From an uncultured Exiguobacterium sp. (GTDB taxonomy: Bacteria; Bacillota; Bacilli; Exiguobacteriales; Exiguobacteriaceae), in contig CAJYMC010000005.1 in assembly GCA_913775715.1 (NCBI GenBank), positions 124,001-188,000 on the forward strand: a DNA stretch of 64,000 nt, written 5' to 3'. Shown in pieces: positions 7,946-16,850 of the stretch. The notes under the pieces were generated by a model. The model was not told where the DNA came from and ran no database searches. It saw only the letters and a list, made by a program, of their open reading frames with translations. Each line of letters opens with the position of its first letter. Positions within the stretch are counted from its first letter, which is position 1. The translations under genes were made by a program, and so were the position numbers.

Positions 7946-8719
7946 TCATGATTTCGACACAATTTGTGAGTAGGGACAATTAGGGGAAAAGCGATGAAAG
8001 GATCAAAAAACATCTAAAAAAATTTTTTTTGATCTCTTTTGGATCGAAAATCAGAGCGTGACTTTCGAATCATTTCCGCGTTTTTTAAAATCAGACTAAA
8101 AGCAGAGAAGTTAGTCTGACTTTTTTGATAAAAAAATCATTCGACACCCAGTCGCGAAAACGTGTCACTTTTTGTCGAAAAAAAGGTGTTTTTTAACAGT
8201 AGGGTAACCGGAAAATCATTTTCCATAAGACACCATGTAAAAAATTTTTAATAAGACCATTAGATTGCATTTTAGTTACAAATTTAGGGTTGTTGAAATG
8301 AAACACTTTCGGTATATTTATTCTTGTAGGTCGAGACAACTGGTAAACAGTGGGATTAACCTGCAAATTCATGAAAAACGATTTTTCTTTGATAAATCGT
8401 TAAACATTGGAGTATCAGGTGTCGATAAGAATTATGGAATGACGATTACATACTAATTCGATATAAAAGGAAAAATTAGGTTTCTAATATTACCTATTTT
8501 ATCTAATTATCAATTTTCGTCAGGACGTAAGACTTCTTCCTTTATCTGACTTGGATTTGAAATACAATTGAAATTTTGTTGGTAGAAATAGCAACTCAAT
8601 TACCATTGTATGGACGAGAAAAGGCTGGGTGAAGGAGATCCTGAAGTTTGTCTTTTGTCTTTTATTGGAGGCAAGTCGTCAAGTCAACTAGTAGTTTAAT
8701 TAAGGGAGGATTTTTACAC
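7946..8719. other. Long AT-rich spacer and structured leader before the S-layer-like gene
   Basis: About 770 bases with no supportable gene. It holds a GATCAAAAAA / TTTTTTTTGATC hairpin (about 8002-8033), a terminator-like stem TCAGACTAA / TTAGTCTGA followed by T residues (8091-8126), and nested pairings GGTGT/ACACC (8185-8234) around the perfect hairpin GGAAAA-TCA-TTTTCC (8210-8224). Long structured leaders are usual for highly expressed S-layer mRNAs. No promoter could be fixed with confidence. Confidence 0.5.
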
Positions 8720-11700
8720 ATGGGCACGAAGAAATCGAACAAACTTTACGCTGCAGCAGCTGCTCTTGCAGTGACAGCTTCAGCAGTAGCACCAGGCCTT
8801 ACGGCGGATGCTGCATCGAAAGTCACAGTTAAATCTGTTACAAACCCAGCTTCAATCTCACACTACGGTGGTTACACATTCGCAGTGAAAAAATTGTCAC
8901 TTCCAAAAACGGTCAAAGTATTGCTCTCAAACAAGAAATACGAAAACCGTTCAGTCAAATGGGGCAAAGTCTCTTACGACAAAAAATACATCGGTAAATA
9001 CCAAACGATCTCTGGTACTGTTTCAGGTACTACGAAAAAAGCTTCGATCAAAGTGAAGTTGAACAACTACCCAGTTGACGTTGTTGAGCCAAAGCTCGCT
9101 CCTGTCGCAGTTGGTGAGAAACTCAACCTTCCTTCAACAATCGACGTGAAATACAAAGATGGTAAAGTCATCGCTCGTTCTGCTAAATCGTTCAACCTCA
9201 CGGCTGAAAAAACAGACAAAGCTGGCATGATGAAATTGTCTTACAACTACATGGGCAAAAACTCTTCAATCAAGGGTTCAATCGCTTATGAAGTCAAAGC
9301 TGCTGAAATCACAAACGTGATGGACTCAGTTAAAGAAGATACACTTTCAGTATCTGCTGACGTGAAATTCCCAGCGAAAGATGCTAAAGCGCAGCTTCTC
9401 ATCTTCCCAGGTAAAGACGAAAGCAAGGCACTTCCAGCAATCGACGGTAAACTCGAAGGCGGTAAGTTCACTGCTGAAGGTAAAATGATTCCAGACGGAA
9501 CGCATTCTTACTCAATCAAAATCGGTGATATTGTTACTCCTGCGAAAGAATTCAAAGTAGATAACGCTGCTAAAGTTGAAAGCGTAAGTGCAGTAACTTC
9601 TAAATCTTTAAAAGTTACATTCAACAAAGCTGTTGACGATACAAAAGCTATGTTTGAAGTTAAAAAAGATGGCTTTAAAGTTAACTCATCTACTATCAGT
9701 TTCAGCGCTGATAAGAAAACTGCTACTGTCGAACTTACAAGCAAAATTACAAAAGGTGAGTACGCAGTATCAGTATCAGGATTAACACAATCAGCTTTAA
9801 CTGGATCAGTAGTAACTCAAGATGAAACAGTTTCAAATATTGAGATTCTCTCAGAAACTGCACCTTTAGATTCTCTTGGTAAAACTGCTACTGTTGGTTA
9901 CAAAGTAGTGAACCAATATGGAGAAGATATTACAAAATTAACGAATCTTGAAAAGAGTGCTGGTGGAGCAAAAGCAGATATTGATGGACTTGGTAAAATC
10001 ACATTAACTCCATCAGGAAATGTTGACTTTAAAGAAGGAGATAAAGTAGTAATTACTTTAATTCATCCGTCTACTGCAAAATCAGTGACTAAGACTATTA
10101 CTATTTCTGCTTCATCTAAAATCGCTGATTTAACAATTGGAGCGCTTTACAATAAAGATGGTAAAACAATTAACGAAGATACTGATCTTTCAAAAGATCT
10201 CTTCTATCTTCCTGTAGCTGTTAAAGATCAATATGGCAATGCTGTAACAGAAGCTAAACGCCTTAATGGATTAACTTCTGAAGTACTCCTCAATAATGCA
10301 AACCCTACAGTAGTTGAGTTTGGAGCATTTGAAGTAATCAAAATCAACAATGTAGATACTCTAGTCTTGCCTGTTAAAGGTGTTAAAGACAACAAAGCAA
10401 CTGTTGGAGAGTCGTTTGTCACTTTGATTGCTAAATCTAACGGTAAATCAGCGCAATCTTCAGTTAAAGTCTCTGAATCAGTGCGTTCTGATGTTGTTAA
10501 CTTACAAGCTCCTTCTGCTTTAGTAGTAGCTAACGAAGAAATTCTTTTCCCAATCAGTATTACTGATAAAGAAGGAAAAGCTATCACTGACGTTAAAGTT
10601 GCTACAGATGTAGTAAAAGGCGCTAAAGTTACAAGTGGGAATGGTACGATCGTCGCAATCGACGGTGCTTTGTATGTTAAAGTTGTAAAAGAAAGCGTTA
10701 AAGAAAATGCTCCAATCACAGTAGTAGTTCAGTCATCGACTAACAAAGTTGCTACTCAAACTGTAATCCCTAAAGCGGTAGCTGCGCCTAAAGTAATTAC
10801 AGGCACTACATTGTCAACTCAATCATTGCGTCCGGGTAAATCACTTGATGTTACGTATGATAAATTAAAAATCGAAGACCAATATGGTCGTGTTATGTCT
10901 AAAGAAGCATTAGCAGGCGCATTAAATGCTGGTTATTCAATTAAAGCTACAGCTGGTGAAAATGCTAATATCACTCTTGGAAACAAAACGATTACAACTA
11001 CTGACAGTGTAATTCAAGTTCTCGCAAAAGCTGGTGTCACTACAAAAGTAAGTGAAAACATCACGTTTACACTTGTTGATACTAAGAAGGATGAATTAAA
11101 AACAAGTGCTTTTGATACTAAGTTTAACTTGGTACCAGATGCTGAGTTTTCTTCTTATGAGGTAGCTGATCTAGGAACTATTTATCTTCCAGCAAACAAA
11201 ACTATCGATAGCAAATATGCAAAAGAAATCGTTGTTAAAGCGGTTACTAAAGACGGTCAAAAAGTGAAATTGGACGCTGGAAAAGACTACACTGTGAAGT
11301 CAACTACTTTAGTTGATGTTGACAACAACAATAAAATTGACTCAACAGACGCAACAAATGTTGATTACGGTGACGCTTCTACTGCAACTGCTAAAGTGAC
11401 TGTTACAATTAATAGTACTGGTGAAGAGTTCGTTAAAGAAGTTAAATTCTCTAAAGAAGCTCCTAAAGTAACTAAAGTAGAGCTTGTTGAGAACAATAAA
11501 GCAGATGAATTTATTGCAGGTGGAGACGTTGATACAGTAACTGTTTCAGCATACGACAAATCTAGTGCATTCAACCTTGATGAATTAGAGAAATTGGCTG
11601 ATGTTGTTGTTACTGATCAATATGGAGTATCCGTTGCATTGGATGAGGATACTGAAGTTGCTAAATTTACTAAAGCTGATGTTACTCAACCAGCTACTGT

Positions 11701-12262
11701 AACATTTACAAAAGTATCTGGAGATGTAACGTTTGCATCTAACGGAACTACAACAGCTGCTGTTAAAGAAATTGGTGCTGGTTCAGTATTTAACGTCCGT
11801 GTAAATGTTTCAGGTGTAGCAGGCACAATTGCGAAAGTTACTGCTAAACAAGCTTATTCTAATATTTCAGCTTTATTAATCGCTGAAAAAAATCTTTCTG
11901 ATGCTAAAACTGCAGAATCTACAGCGAAAACTGCTTATGATACTGCAACAGCTAAAACAAAAACAACAAAAACTGCTTATGATACTGCGGTAACTGAAGA
12001 AGTGGCAGCAAAAACTGCTTATGATACTGCGGTAACTGAAGAAGCGTCAGCAAAAACTGCTTATGAAAATGTTGATGATGCTGATGTAGCTAAAAAAGAA
12101 GCAGCAAAAACTGCTTACGACAATGCAACAGCTAAAAAAGAAGCAGCAAAAACTGCTTATGATACTGCGGTAATTGAAGAAGCGGCAGCAAAAAAAGCTT
12201 ATGATGATGCTGTTAAAACTACTGAGGAAGCTCAAGCATCTGTCGATAAATTAAAAGCATAA
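8720..12262 (+). CDS. S-layer-like giant surface protein without SLH domains
   Basis: 1180 residues. GGGAGGA at 8704-8710 sets the ATG at 8720. A signal peptide of about 32 residues ends at TADAAS. Residues about 35-190 contain two Big_4-like Ig modules; the first has the pattern HYGG..FAVK.LSLPKTVKV and RSVKWGKVSYDKKYIGK that recurs in the proteins at 17938 and 22552. The middle is a series of Ig-like domains with a dominant Lys/Val/Thr/Ala composition and hardly any Cys or Trp, typical of S-layer proteins. The last about 100 residues are a 14-residue Ala-rich repeat. There is no SLH, LysM, choline-binding or sortase motif, so the wall anchor is unknown. Codon use changes near 9,550-9,600 from C-ending to A/T-ending codons. 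A strong hairpin follows. Confidence 0.8.
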   Translation: MGTKKSNKLYAAAAALAVTASAVAPGLTADAASKVTVKSVTNPASISHYGGYTFAVKKLSLPKTVKVLLSNKKYENRSVKWGKVSYDKKYIGKYQTISGTVSGTTKKASIKVKLNNYPVDVVEPKLAPVAVGEKLNLPSTIDVKYKDGKVIARSAKSFNLTAEKTDKAGMMKLSYNYMGKNSSIKGSIAYEVKAAEITNVMDSVKEDTLSVSADVKFPAKDAKAQLLIFPGKDESKALPAIDGKLEGGKFTAEGKMIPDGTHSYSIKIGDIVTPAKEFKVDNAAKVESVSAVTSKSLKVTFNKAVDDTKAMFEVKKDGFKVNSSTISFSADKKTATVELTSKITKGEYAVSVSGLTQSALTGSVVTQDETVSNIEILSETAPLDSLGKTATVGYKVVNQYGEDITKLTNLEKSAGGAKADIDGLGKITLTPSGNVDFKEGDKVVITLIHPSTAKSVTKTITISASSKIADLTIGALYNKDGKTINEDTDLSKDLFYLPVAVKDQYGNAVTEAKRLNGLTSEVLLNNANPTVVEFGAFEVIKINNVDTLVLPVKGVKDNKATVGESFVTLIAKSNGKSAQSSVKVSESVRSDVVNLQAPSALVVANEEILFPISITDKEGKAITDVKVATDVVKGAKVTSGNGTIVAIDGALYVKVVKESVKENAPITVVVQSSTNKVATQTVIPKAVAAPKVITGTTLSTQSLRPGKSLDVTYDKLKIEDQYGRVMSKEALAGALNAGYSIKATAGENANITLGNKTITTTDSVIQVLAKAGVTTKVSENITFTLVDTKKDELKTSAFDTKFNLVPDAEFSSYEVADLGTIYLPANKTIDSKYAKEIVVKAVTKDGQKVKLDAGKDYTVKSTTLVDVDNNNKIDSTDATNVDYGDASTATAKVTVTINSTGEEFVKEVKFSKEAPKVTKVELVENNKADEFIAGGDVDTVTVSAYDKSSAFNLDELEKLADVVVTDQYGVSVALDEDTEVAKFTKADVTQPATVTFTKVSGDVTFASNGTTTAAVKEIGAGSVFNVRVNVSGVAGTIAKVTAKQAYSNISALLIAEKNLSDAKTAESTAKTAYDTATAKTKTTKTAYDTAVTEEVAAKTAYDTAVTEEASAKTAYENVDDADVAKKEAAKTAYDNATAKKEAAKTAYDTAVIEEAAAKKAYDDAVKTTEEAQASVDKLKA
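11930..12235 (+). repeat. 42-bp tandem repeat encoding 14-residue TAYDTA units
   Basis: About seven units of the form TAYDTAVTEEVAAK, two heptads long, predicted as coiled coil. Two copies (11971 and about 12013) are nearly identical in DNA; others diverge, and one unit is lengthened by an ENVDDADV insertion. It ends the S-layer-like protein. Confidence 0.85.
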
Positions 12263-12325
12263 GGTTTTTTACAAAAAGATGTATAATTTAAAAGTGACTT
12301 ATTTATAGGTCCTTTCAATTTCAAT

Positions 12326-12373
12326 AAAACGACTGATGATTCTTTCTTTCCATAGAATCCTCAGTCGTTTTTA
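12326..12373 (+). terminator. Terminator of the S-layer-like gene
   Basis: 18-bp stem AAAACGACTGATGATTCT / AGAATCCTCAGTCGTTTT with one mismatch, followed by TT. Confidence 0.85.
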
Positions 12374-12539
12374 TTCGTAACGATGTAGTAATTATAATGA
12401 TGCGCATGAAAGAAATATCATCGAGGTGTCTCAAACCTTATCATAGTCTGCATTTTCAGATGAAATTCTTAGGTTTTCATGCATATCCTCAGAATCGCCT
12501 TTTTGCGTTTTTAATTTAACTTTCAATCTGATTAAACAG

Positions 12540-13265
12540 TATCTCGCAATGACCGAGGAGGGCGTAATCACAGCTGTTATCGTGACGTCCGGCGAAGCAA
12601 CTGACCAGCCTCGTTGAGAAGAGCCATATAGCTGGTGCCGAGTTCGACTACATCGTGGGTGACTCTGCCTATTCTAGTCGTGAGAACCTAGTTTCTATCG
12701 CTTCGCAAGGATGTAAGCTCGTCGCTCCATTGAATCCACGGGTCTTTTCTATCTCTACGAATCGAGCTGAGGGGTTCACCTATAGTAAAGATGCAAACCG
12801 CTACGTCTGCCCTACCGGGCATATGGCCGTCCGAAAGTCTCGAACAGGCAAAAAAATGTAGGTGCAAGTCAACAAGAGAGAAACTTTTTCGATATCGTAC
12901 TATGTAAATGTTGTCCGTTGCGCGAGGGATGTTATAAAGATGGGGAAAAATCTAAAACGTATAGCGTATCGTTAAAGTCAAGGGAGCACAGCGACTAGAT
13001 TGAGTACGAACAGACTGACGAATTCAAAGCGTATCGTCGCAAACGATATGCGATTGAATCCAAGAACAGTCAACTGAAGAATACGTACGGTTTGGCGCGA
13101 AACAAAACGTCAGACCTAAAAGGCATGACGTTGCAGAGCGTGATGGCAATCATCGCGGTCAATTTGAAGCGAATTATCAGTCTCCAAAAAGAAAAAAACA
13201 GACTAATAGCAAAGGAAAAAAGGCGATTGAATCGACTCAGTCGAACCAATCGCCTTTCCTCTTGA
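12540..13265 (+). pseudogene. IS1182-family transposase remnant
   Basis: Fragments of a DDE transposase in several frames: GVITAVIVTSGEA, then after a frameshift near 12600 LVEKSHIAGAEF and DYIVGDSAYSSRENL (the second catalytic Asp region), a stop at 12859-12861, further frameshifts, and an intact tail from about 13005 with RRKRYAIESKNSQLKN and GMTLQSVMAIIAVNLKR, the family's C-terminal signature. The N-terminal half is missing. A hairpin AAGGCGATTG / CAATCGCCTT overlaps the 3' end, and AGGTTTTTCAGTGCCCTCG at 13285-13303 resembles the terminal repeat of this family. It is inactive and marks the accessory region. Confidence 0.8.
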
Positions 13266-13303
13266 TTACGCTCGAAGAGCGCGCAGGTTTTTCAGTGCCC
13301 TCG

Positions 13304-13890
13304 TACAATACCAAAGCCATCTCATAGTAGCTTAAAACGTTAAGAGTACTTTATTAAACTGTCCAAACTCTAATATTCAGTTCAACCTCTTGTCTCATAA
13401 GGATATTGATGTTTTCTGTTTTATTGCAAGACCACTACGGTTTAAATGAATCTTTTTTTGTAAATATAGCCATAGATCGTATTGTATAAAGGATTCTTTT
13501 TTAGTTAGTAACTGTGGGTTCATTAAAAGCTATCATCCTAGATGCTAAGAGATCTTTCACATTGAAAACTCAACTTCTATATAAATAAGTTTTTATTTTG
13601 ACTTTTTCTGAGGTAGTAAGGTGAACAAAGGTCTTAACGAATTCTCTATTGAATGTGGTGAGATAGCTTTATTCTTCACTTGGTTAGTATAATTTTTTTG
13701 TATTTTTAGTCAGGGGTTGTAGTTGATATTTCAATTCATCATAAAAAATGCCTTATAATATTATATAATCATTTCTTACTATCATATTCAATTCAGTATG
13801 AACTATCAACAATAAGCATTAAAAACAAGTGTGATATAATTGATAAAATAATACTGAAAAATCTCATTTTCCTCAAGGAGTGATGATCAT
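13304..13890. other. AT-rich spacer with no recognisable gene
   Basis: Very AT-rich, with stops in all frames and no ribosome site followed by an open frame except that of the small ORF at 13891. TATAAT at 13835-13840 could be the -10 for that ORF. Otherwise I see nothing. Confidence 0.5.
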
Positions 13891-14058
13891 ATGTCTTCAA
13901 AAATAAAAGACTATACTCTTTCTACCTTGATTGTTGTGATTGCAGTAATTGTCATCGTTGTTCTTGATTTACCAAAGGGTACAAGTATTATAGCTGTTTT
14001 AATTGTTATAATACTTTCTGTAATTCTTGATAAGTTTAGAGAAGCGAACGCAGAATGA
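13891..14058 (+). CDS. 55-residue small membrane protein
   Basis: Short ORF with a strong ribosome site AAGGAG about 10 bases before the ATG. Two hydrophobic helices (TLIVVIAVIVIVVL and TSIIAVLIVIILSVIL) are joined by the short loop DLPKGT; the ends are charged. It is a predicted hairpin membrane protein. It sits between two transposase remnants in AT-rich DNA, so it may have arrived with mobile DNA. Function unknown; it could also be a remnant. Confidence 0.55.
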   Translation: MSSKIKDYTLSTLIVVIAVIVIVVLDLPKGTSIIAVLIVIILSVILDKFREANAE

Positions 14059-14084
14059 ATTGAACCAAAAAAGTTAGATATCAA

Positions 14085-14460
14085 ATAATTTTTTAATCGT
14101 CTTTTGATAAGACGATAGTCATAATATTCTATATAACGCTTAAGCTCACATTTGAAGTGTCCTGTGTCAGCGAGCTCCTTGAGTTAAAGGAGCTCTGACT
14201 TGAGCAAGGCAAAGAAGCTTTCGATGGCTGCGTTGTCGAGCTTTCCGAGTGCCTGGACCAGAATTTCACTAACGAATCGATATGTAGGACGGTACGATGT
14301 GGTATAGGCAATGATCTCAAGGTTTCCCAAGTCCATCATCGGTGAGAAAAAGAACTTCTCCCCGAACAGGTAACACTCAGTGAAGTCAGTCACTCTATTT
14401 CTAGTTCAGGCCGGTGTCATGAAGTTCCGTTGGAGAAGGTTTGGCGGTAAATTTCGATTT
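14085..14460 (-). pseudogene. IS3-family (IS150-like) OrfB transposase remnant
   Basis: Read on the minus strand the pieces match the rve integrase core of IS3-family Orf[39 protein letters not shown], then, after loss of the segment before it, [18 protein letters not shown] (DDE Glu region), a stop codon at 14184-14186 inside an imperfect duplication of GAGCTCCTT, and finally KRYIEYYDYRLIKRRLK. Upstream pieces near 14400-14460 are in other frames. The internal deletion and stops show it is dead. Confidence 0.8.
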
Positions 14461-14874
14461 TGTATAATATTGTCGATATTCGGATCGTGCTTCTCACTCG
14501 ATGGAACACGCCATCCGTGCACTTAACGTTTCTTGTTCCTATTTGTAACGTTCCAATTCATGACGAAGGAGCATGATCATGATAAGGAATTTAGCTATCG
14601 TGAACGGATATAGGGTTTTCTTGGTATCTGAATACACTTAGCGAGTTTCTATTTATTCTTCATGGCAATGTGGAAACAACGAGAAAACAAATAGTCTCCT
14701 CGATGAATTATTTCCAAATAGAACGATCTTCGAAGAAGTTACCTGATAAAACTGGAACACACATTTTTCTGAATCAATACCGACGGCGAAAGTGTCTCTA
14801 TTGGAAAACAAAATGCGAGATTTTTTCGAAAGAATTGTTGCGCTTGATTTAATAAATAGTTCAACTATTTTAGA
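14461..14874. other. Spacer with degraded, probably IS-derived sequence
   Basis: About 410 bases between the IS3 remnant and the HNH gene. Short open frames occur but none has a ribosome site or a recognisable product. Composition is mixed, less AT-rich on the IS side, suggesting more transposon debris (inference). Confidence 0.4.
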
Positions 14875-15873
14875 TTAATAATAAGTTAAGAGTTGATCAA
14901 TTTGACAATTAATTCCGACATGCTTTAATTTTTCTTTTCGTCTATTATAAAGTTTTTTTACCAAATCATGTCTAAATTCTTTATTTGCATGATGAATCGC
15001 TCTGTGACAGTTTGGACATAGACTTACAATATTACTTTGAGTATCTAAATCACAATCGTGCTCTGATTGTGCTTTCATTGGAATAAGATGATGTGCCTCC
15101 ATGTATTGTCGATTACTTTCAGTATAAGGAAAACTTTTATGTGATGGATCCAATTCACATTTGTATTCCGCTTGATGTAAGGCATTTGTAGCTATTTTTG
15201 AGTCTCGTGCCCAAGTAGTTCCTTTTTTATCCAATTTATTCTTCCTACTTCTTCCTCCTTGGATTTCTTTGCTGACTTCAACAAAATAATCATTTGAATT
15301 AACTTCATCTTGATATTGACTATATTTAACATTATCATCCTCTATTACGAAGGAAGTATCTAAAAAGTCAATTAATTCAGTAAAGTCTTTAAATTTTTCT
15401 TTCTTTAATATGTCTTTTCCTTCGAAAACTCTTATGAGACGTTGATGTGTATAATTTATTGAAAGACCAAATTTCCTATTAAAATCTTTGCGACTTATTA
15501 CAATTTTTTTTAAATCTTTAAGAAGAATTAAGTACTCATAAGTTTTTTTATTGTCATGATGAATCTTCCATACATTTTTAGATATTTCAGAGTCTTGATG
15601 AATAGCGATAATTGTCCCATAATAAATAAATTCATTAGAGCTAAAGAAAATCACTGTATCATCAGCTTGCATAGATCGCCAAGCACTAATTCTCTCGACA
15701 TTTGTACCCCATAAATTTATTTTTCCTCCGCTGCTCTCAACTTCTTGTAATTTTTCTTGGAGATTCTTTGGGAGGTTGACAAGATACTTTTTGTAGTCAA
15801 ATGTTTGCCTTATAGTCTGATTGAGATGCTTTTGAGAATCCGAGTTACTAGCTGGTAAAATAAATAAGTTCAT
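14875..15873 (-). CDS. HNH endonuclease with N-terminal PUA/EVE-like domain, candidate type IV restriction enzyme
   Basis: 332 residues; ATG at 15873 chosen because AAGGAGG lies 8 bases upstream. The N-terminal third has the pattern WGTNVERISAW-(3)-QADDTVIFF and FIYYGTIIAI, resembling PUA/EVE-like folds that read modified bases. The C-terminal part is an HNH/beta-beta-alpha-Me nuclease: CELDPSH, YMEAHHLIPM (catalytic His pair), NIVSLCPNCHRAIHHA. EVE-HNH and SRA-HNH fusions are known modification-dependent endonucleases, so defence against modified phage DNA is likely; the sensor assignment is inference. There is no methylase next to it, as expected for a type IV enzyme. AT-rich codon use and the transposase remnants nearby point to horizontal acquisition. 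Confidence 0.75.
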   Translation of the reverse strand: MNLFILPASNSDSQKHLNQTIRQTFDYKKYLVNLPKNLQEKLQEVESSGGKINLWGTNVERISAWRSMQADDTVIFFSSNEFIYYGTIIAIHQDSEISKNVWKIHHDNKKTYEYLILLKDLKKIVISRKDFNRKFGLSINYTHQRLIRVFEGKDILKKEKFKDFTELIDFLDTSFVIEDDNVKYSQYQDEVNSNDYFVEVSKEIQGGRSRKNKLDKKGTTWARDSKIATNALHQAEYKCELDPSHKSFPYTESNRQYMEAHHLIPMKAQSEHDCDLDTQSNIVSLCPNCHRAIHHANKEFRHDLVKKLYNRRKEKLKHVGINCQIDQLLTYY

Positions 15874-16292
15874 ACAATTAACCTCCTTATAAAAATGGAA
15901 AAAAAACAAATGTAACTTAATACACAGATTATAATCATTAAAACTTCTATTAACCTATTTCTAAAAAATAAATTTTATAGCACATACATCAAAAGTACCA
16001 TACAATTTTATTTTTAAAAGAATGATAATTAAAAGACTACTTAAGTATAGTTTTCTAAAACGTATTTTAATTAACTTTTCAATATTATTTAAGAAAAAGG
16101 ATAATGCAAAGTTAACATAACTAATTAATAAATTAATTTTTTACTTATGATTGAGTTTTAATTGTTAAGTGTAATCTCTAGCTGAAAATGCAAAAACTAT
16201 AAAGGTCTTGTGTATAATAGAGTCACTGAACAAAATTCAATAAATGGAATCTTTCACACAAGGCGATTAATATCTAAAATAAAGTAAACTAA
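15874..16292. other. Very AT-rich spacer upstream of the HNH gene
   Basis: About 420 bases, strongly AT-rich, with no open frame that has a ribosome site. It presumably contains the promoter of the HNH gene and remnants of inserted DNA. Confidence 0.45.
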
Positions 16293-16334
16293 TTAAAAGC
16301 TGTCCCGACGTATGTCGAGATAGCTTTTTCATTG
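16293..16334 (-). terminator. Hairpin ending the 26-residue small ORF transcript
   Basis: Imperfect stem AAAAGCTGTCCCGACG / CGAGATAGCTTTTT. On the minus strand it lies 22 bases after the small ORF and is followed by a TTTTAATT tract; the other orientation also has a T run. Confidence 0.55.
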
Positions 16335-16356
16335 TACCGGACATTGGGAAGATAAA

Positions 16357-16437
16357 TTAACGGAAGGGTAATAAGAAGACAAGGATACTAAAAATAATCA
16401 CAGCCAAAGAAGGTAGGTAACGCGTTAAACGGTTCAT
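16357..16437 (-). CDS. 26-residue hydrophobic small protein with strong ribosome site
   Basis: The minus strand reads MNRLTRYLPSLAVII then a Phe/Leu/Val-rich helix ending LLPFR. AAAAGGAG is placed 9 bases before the ATG. The product is one membrane helix with basic residues at both ends, the size and shape of type I toxin or membrane micro-proteins. A promoter with a palindrome in its spacer lies upstream and a hairpin downstream, giving a complete tiny transcription unit in otherwise empty DNA. No homologue recognised, and no antisense RNA could be shown. Confidence 0.5.
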   Translation of the reverse strand: MNRLTRYLPSLAVIIFSILVFLLPFR

Positions 16438-16472
16438 GAATAGTAGCTCCTTTTAATTAGAAAATTGAGGGA

Positions 16473-16502
16473 TTAATATTGGTTTAAAACCAAATAATGT
16501 AA
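16473..16502 (-). promoter_or_regulatory. Promoter with palindromic spacer upstream of the small ORF
   Basis: Minus strand: -35 TTACAT (16502-16497), 18-bp spacer and -10 TATTAA (16478-16473). The spacer contains a 7+1+7 perfect inverted repeat TTGGTTT-A-AAACCAA (16479-16493), a good candidate operator. Confidence 0.4.
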
Positions 16503-16800
16503 CCTTCTTTAGTTTAAAGGAAAAAATCTTTAATTATAGGCTTTGATTAACTTTTTATGGAAATGTGTTTTTCGATTTATTCCTTTTCAAGATAATTTTT
16601 AATTGTGGAGGAAAGGAAAAAGTACGGATAATTCAAACGTTTGAAGAAAAAATGTGTAAACATGAATCTCTATAAATTATTTGAATATAAAGAAATTTAA
16701 TCATTATATTGTTAATAATAGTAATATAATGTATCTTAATTTAAGAAAAGAAACATATTTTATAAGTGAGGGAAGTTAGTAGAAAAAATATATTAAGTCA
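16503..16800. other. AT-rich spacer without a recognisable gene
   Basis: About 300 bases of AT-rich sequence with no ribosome site leading into an open frame. Confidence 0.45.
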
Positions 16801-16801
16801 T

Positions 16802-16841
16802 AAAAAGGAAGTGCGACGTAACGATGTCGCACTTCCTTTTT
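16802..16841 (-). terminator. Terminator of the Asp/Gly-rich protein gene
   Basis: Perfect 16-bp stem AAAAAGGAAGTGCGAC / GTCGCACTTCCTTTTT with a short loop, 10 bases beyond the stop codon. Confidence 0.9.
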
Positions 16842-16850
16842 ATAGTTTGA

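Noticed and set aside
8265-8456. 63-residue open frame in the S-layer leader
   Set aside because: No ribosome site, no recognisable composition; it lies in a long AT-rich leader.
8720-12262. SLH or CWB2 anchoring domains in the S-layer-like protein
   Set aside because: No segment shows the SLH pattern or CWB2 signature; only Ig-like modules and a coiled coil were found.
14670-14852. 60-residue open frame between IS remnant and HNH gene
   Set aside because: Starts with GTG and has no ribosome site; Lys/Arg/Ser-rich product without features.
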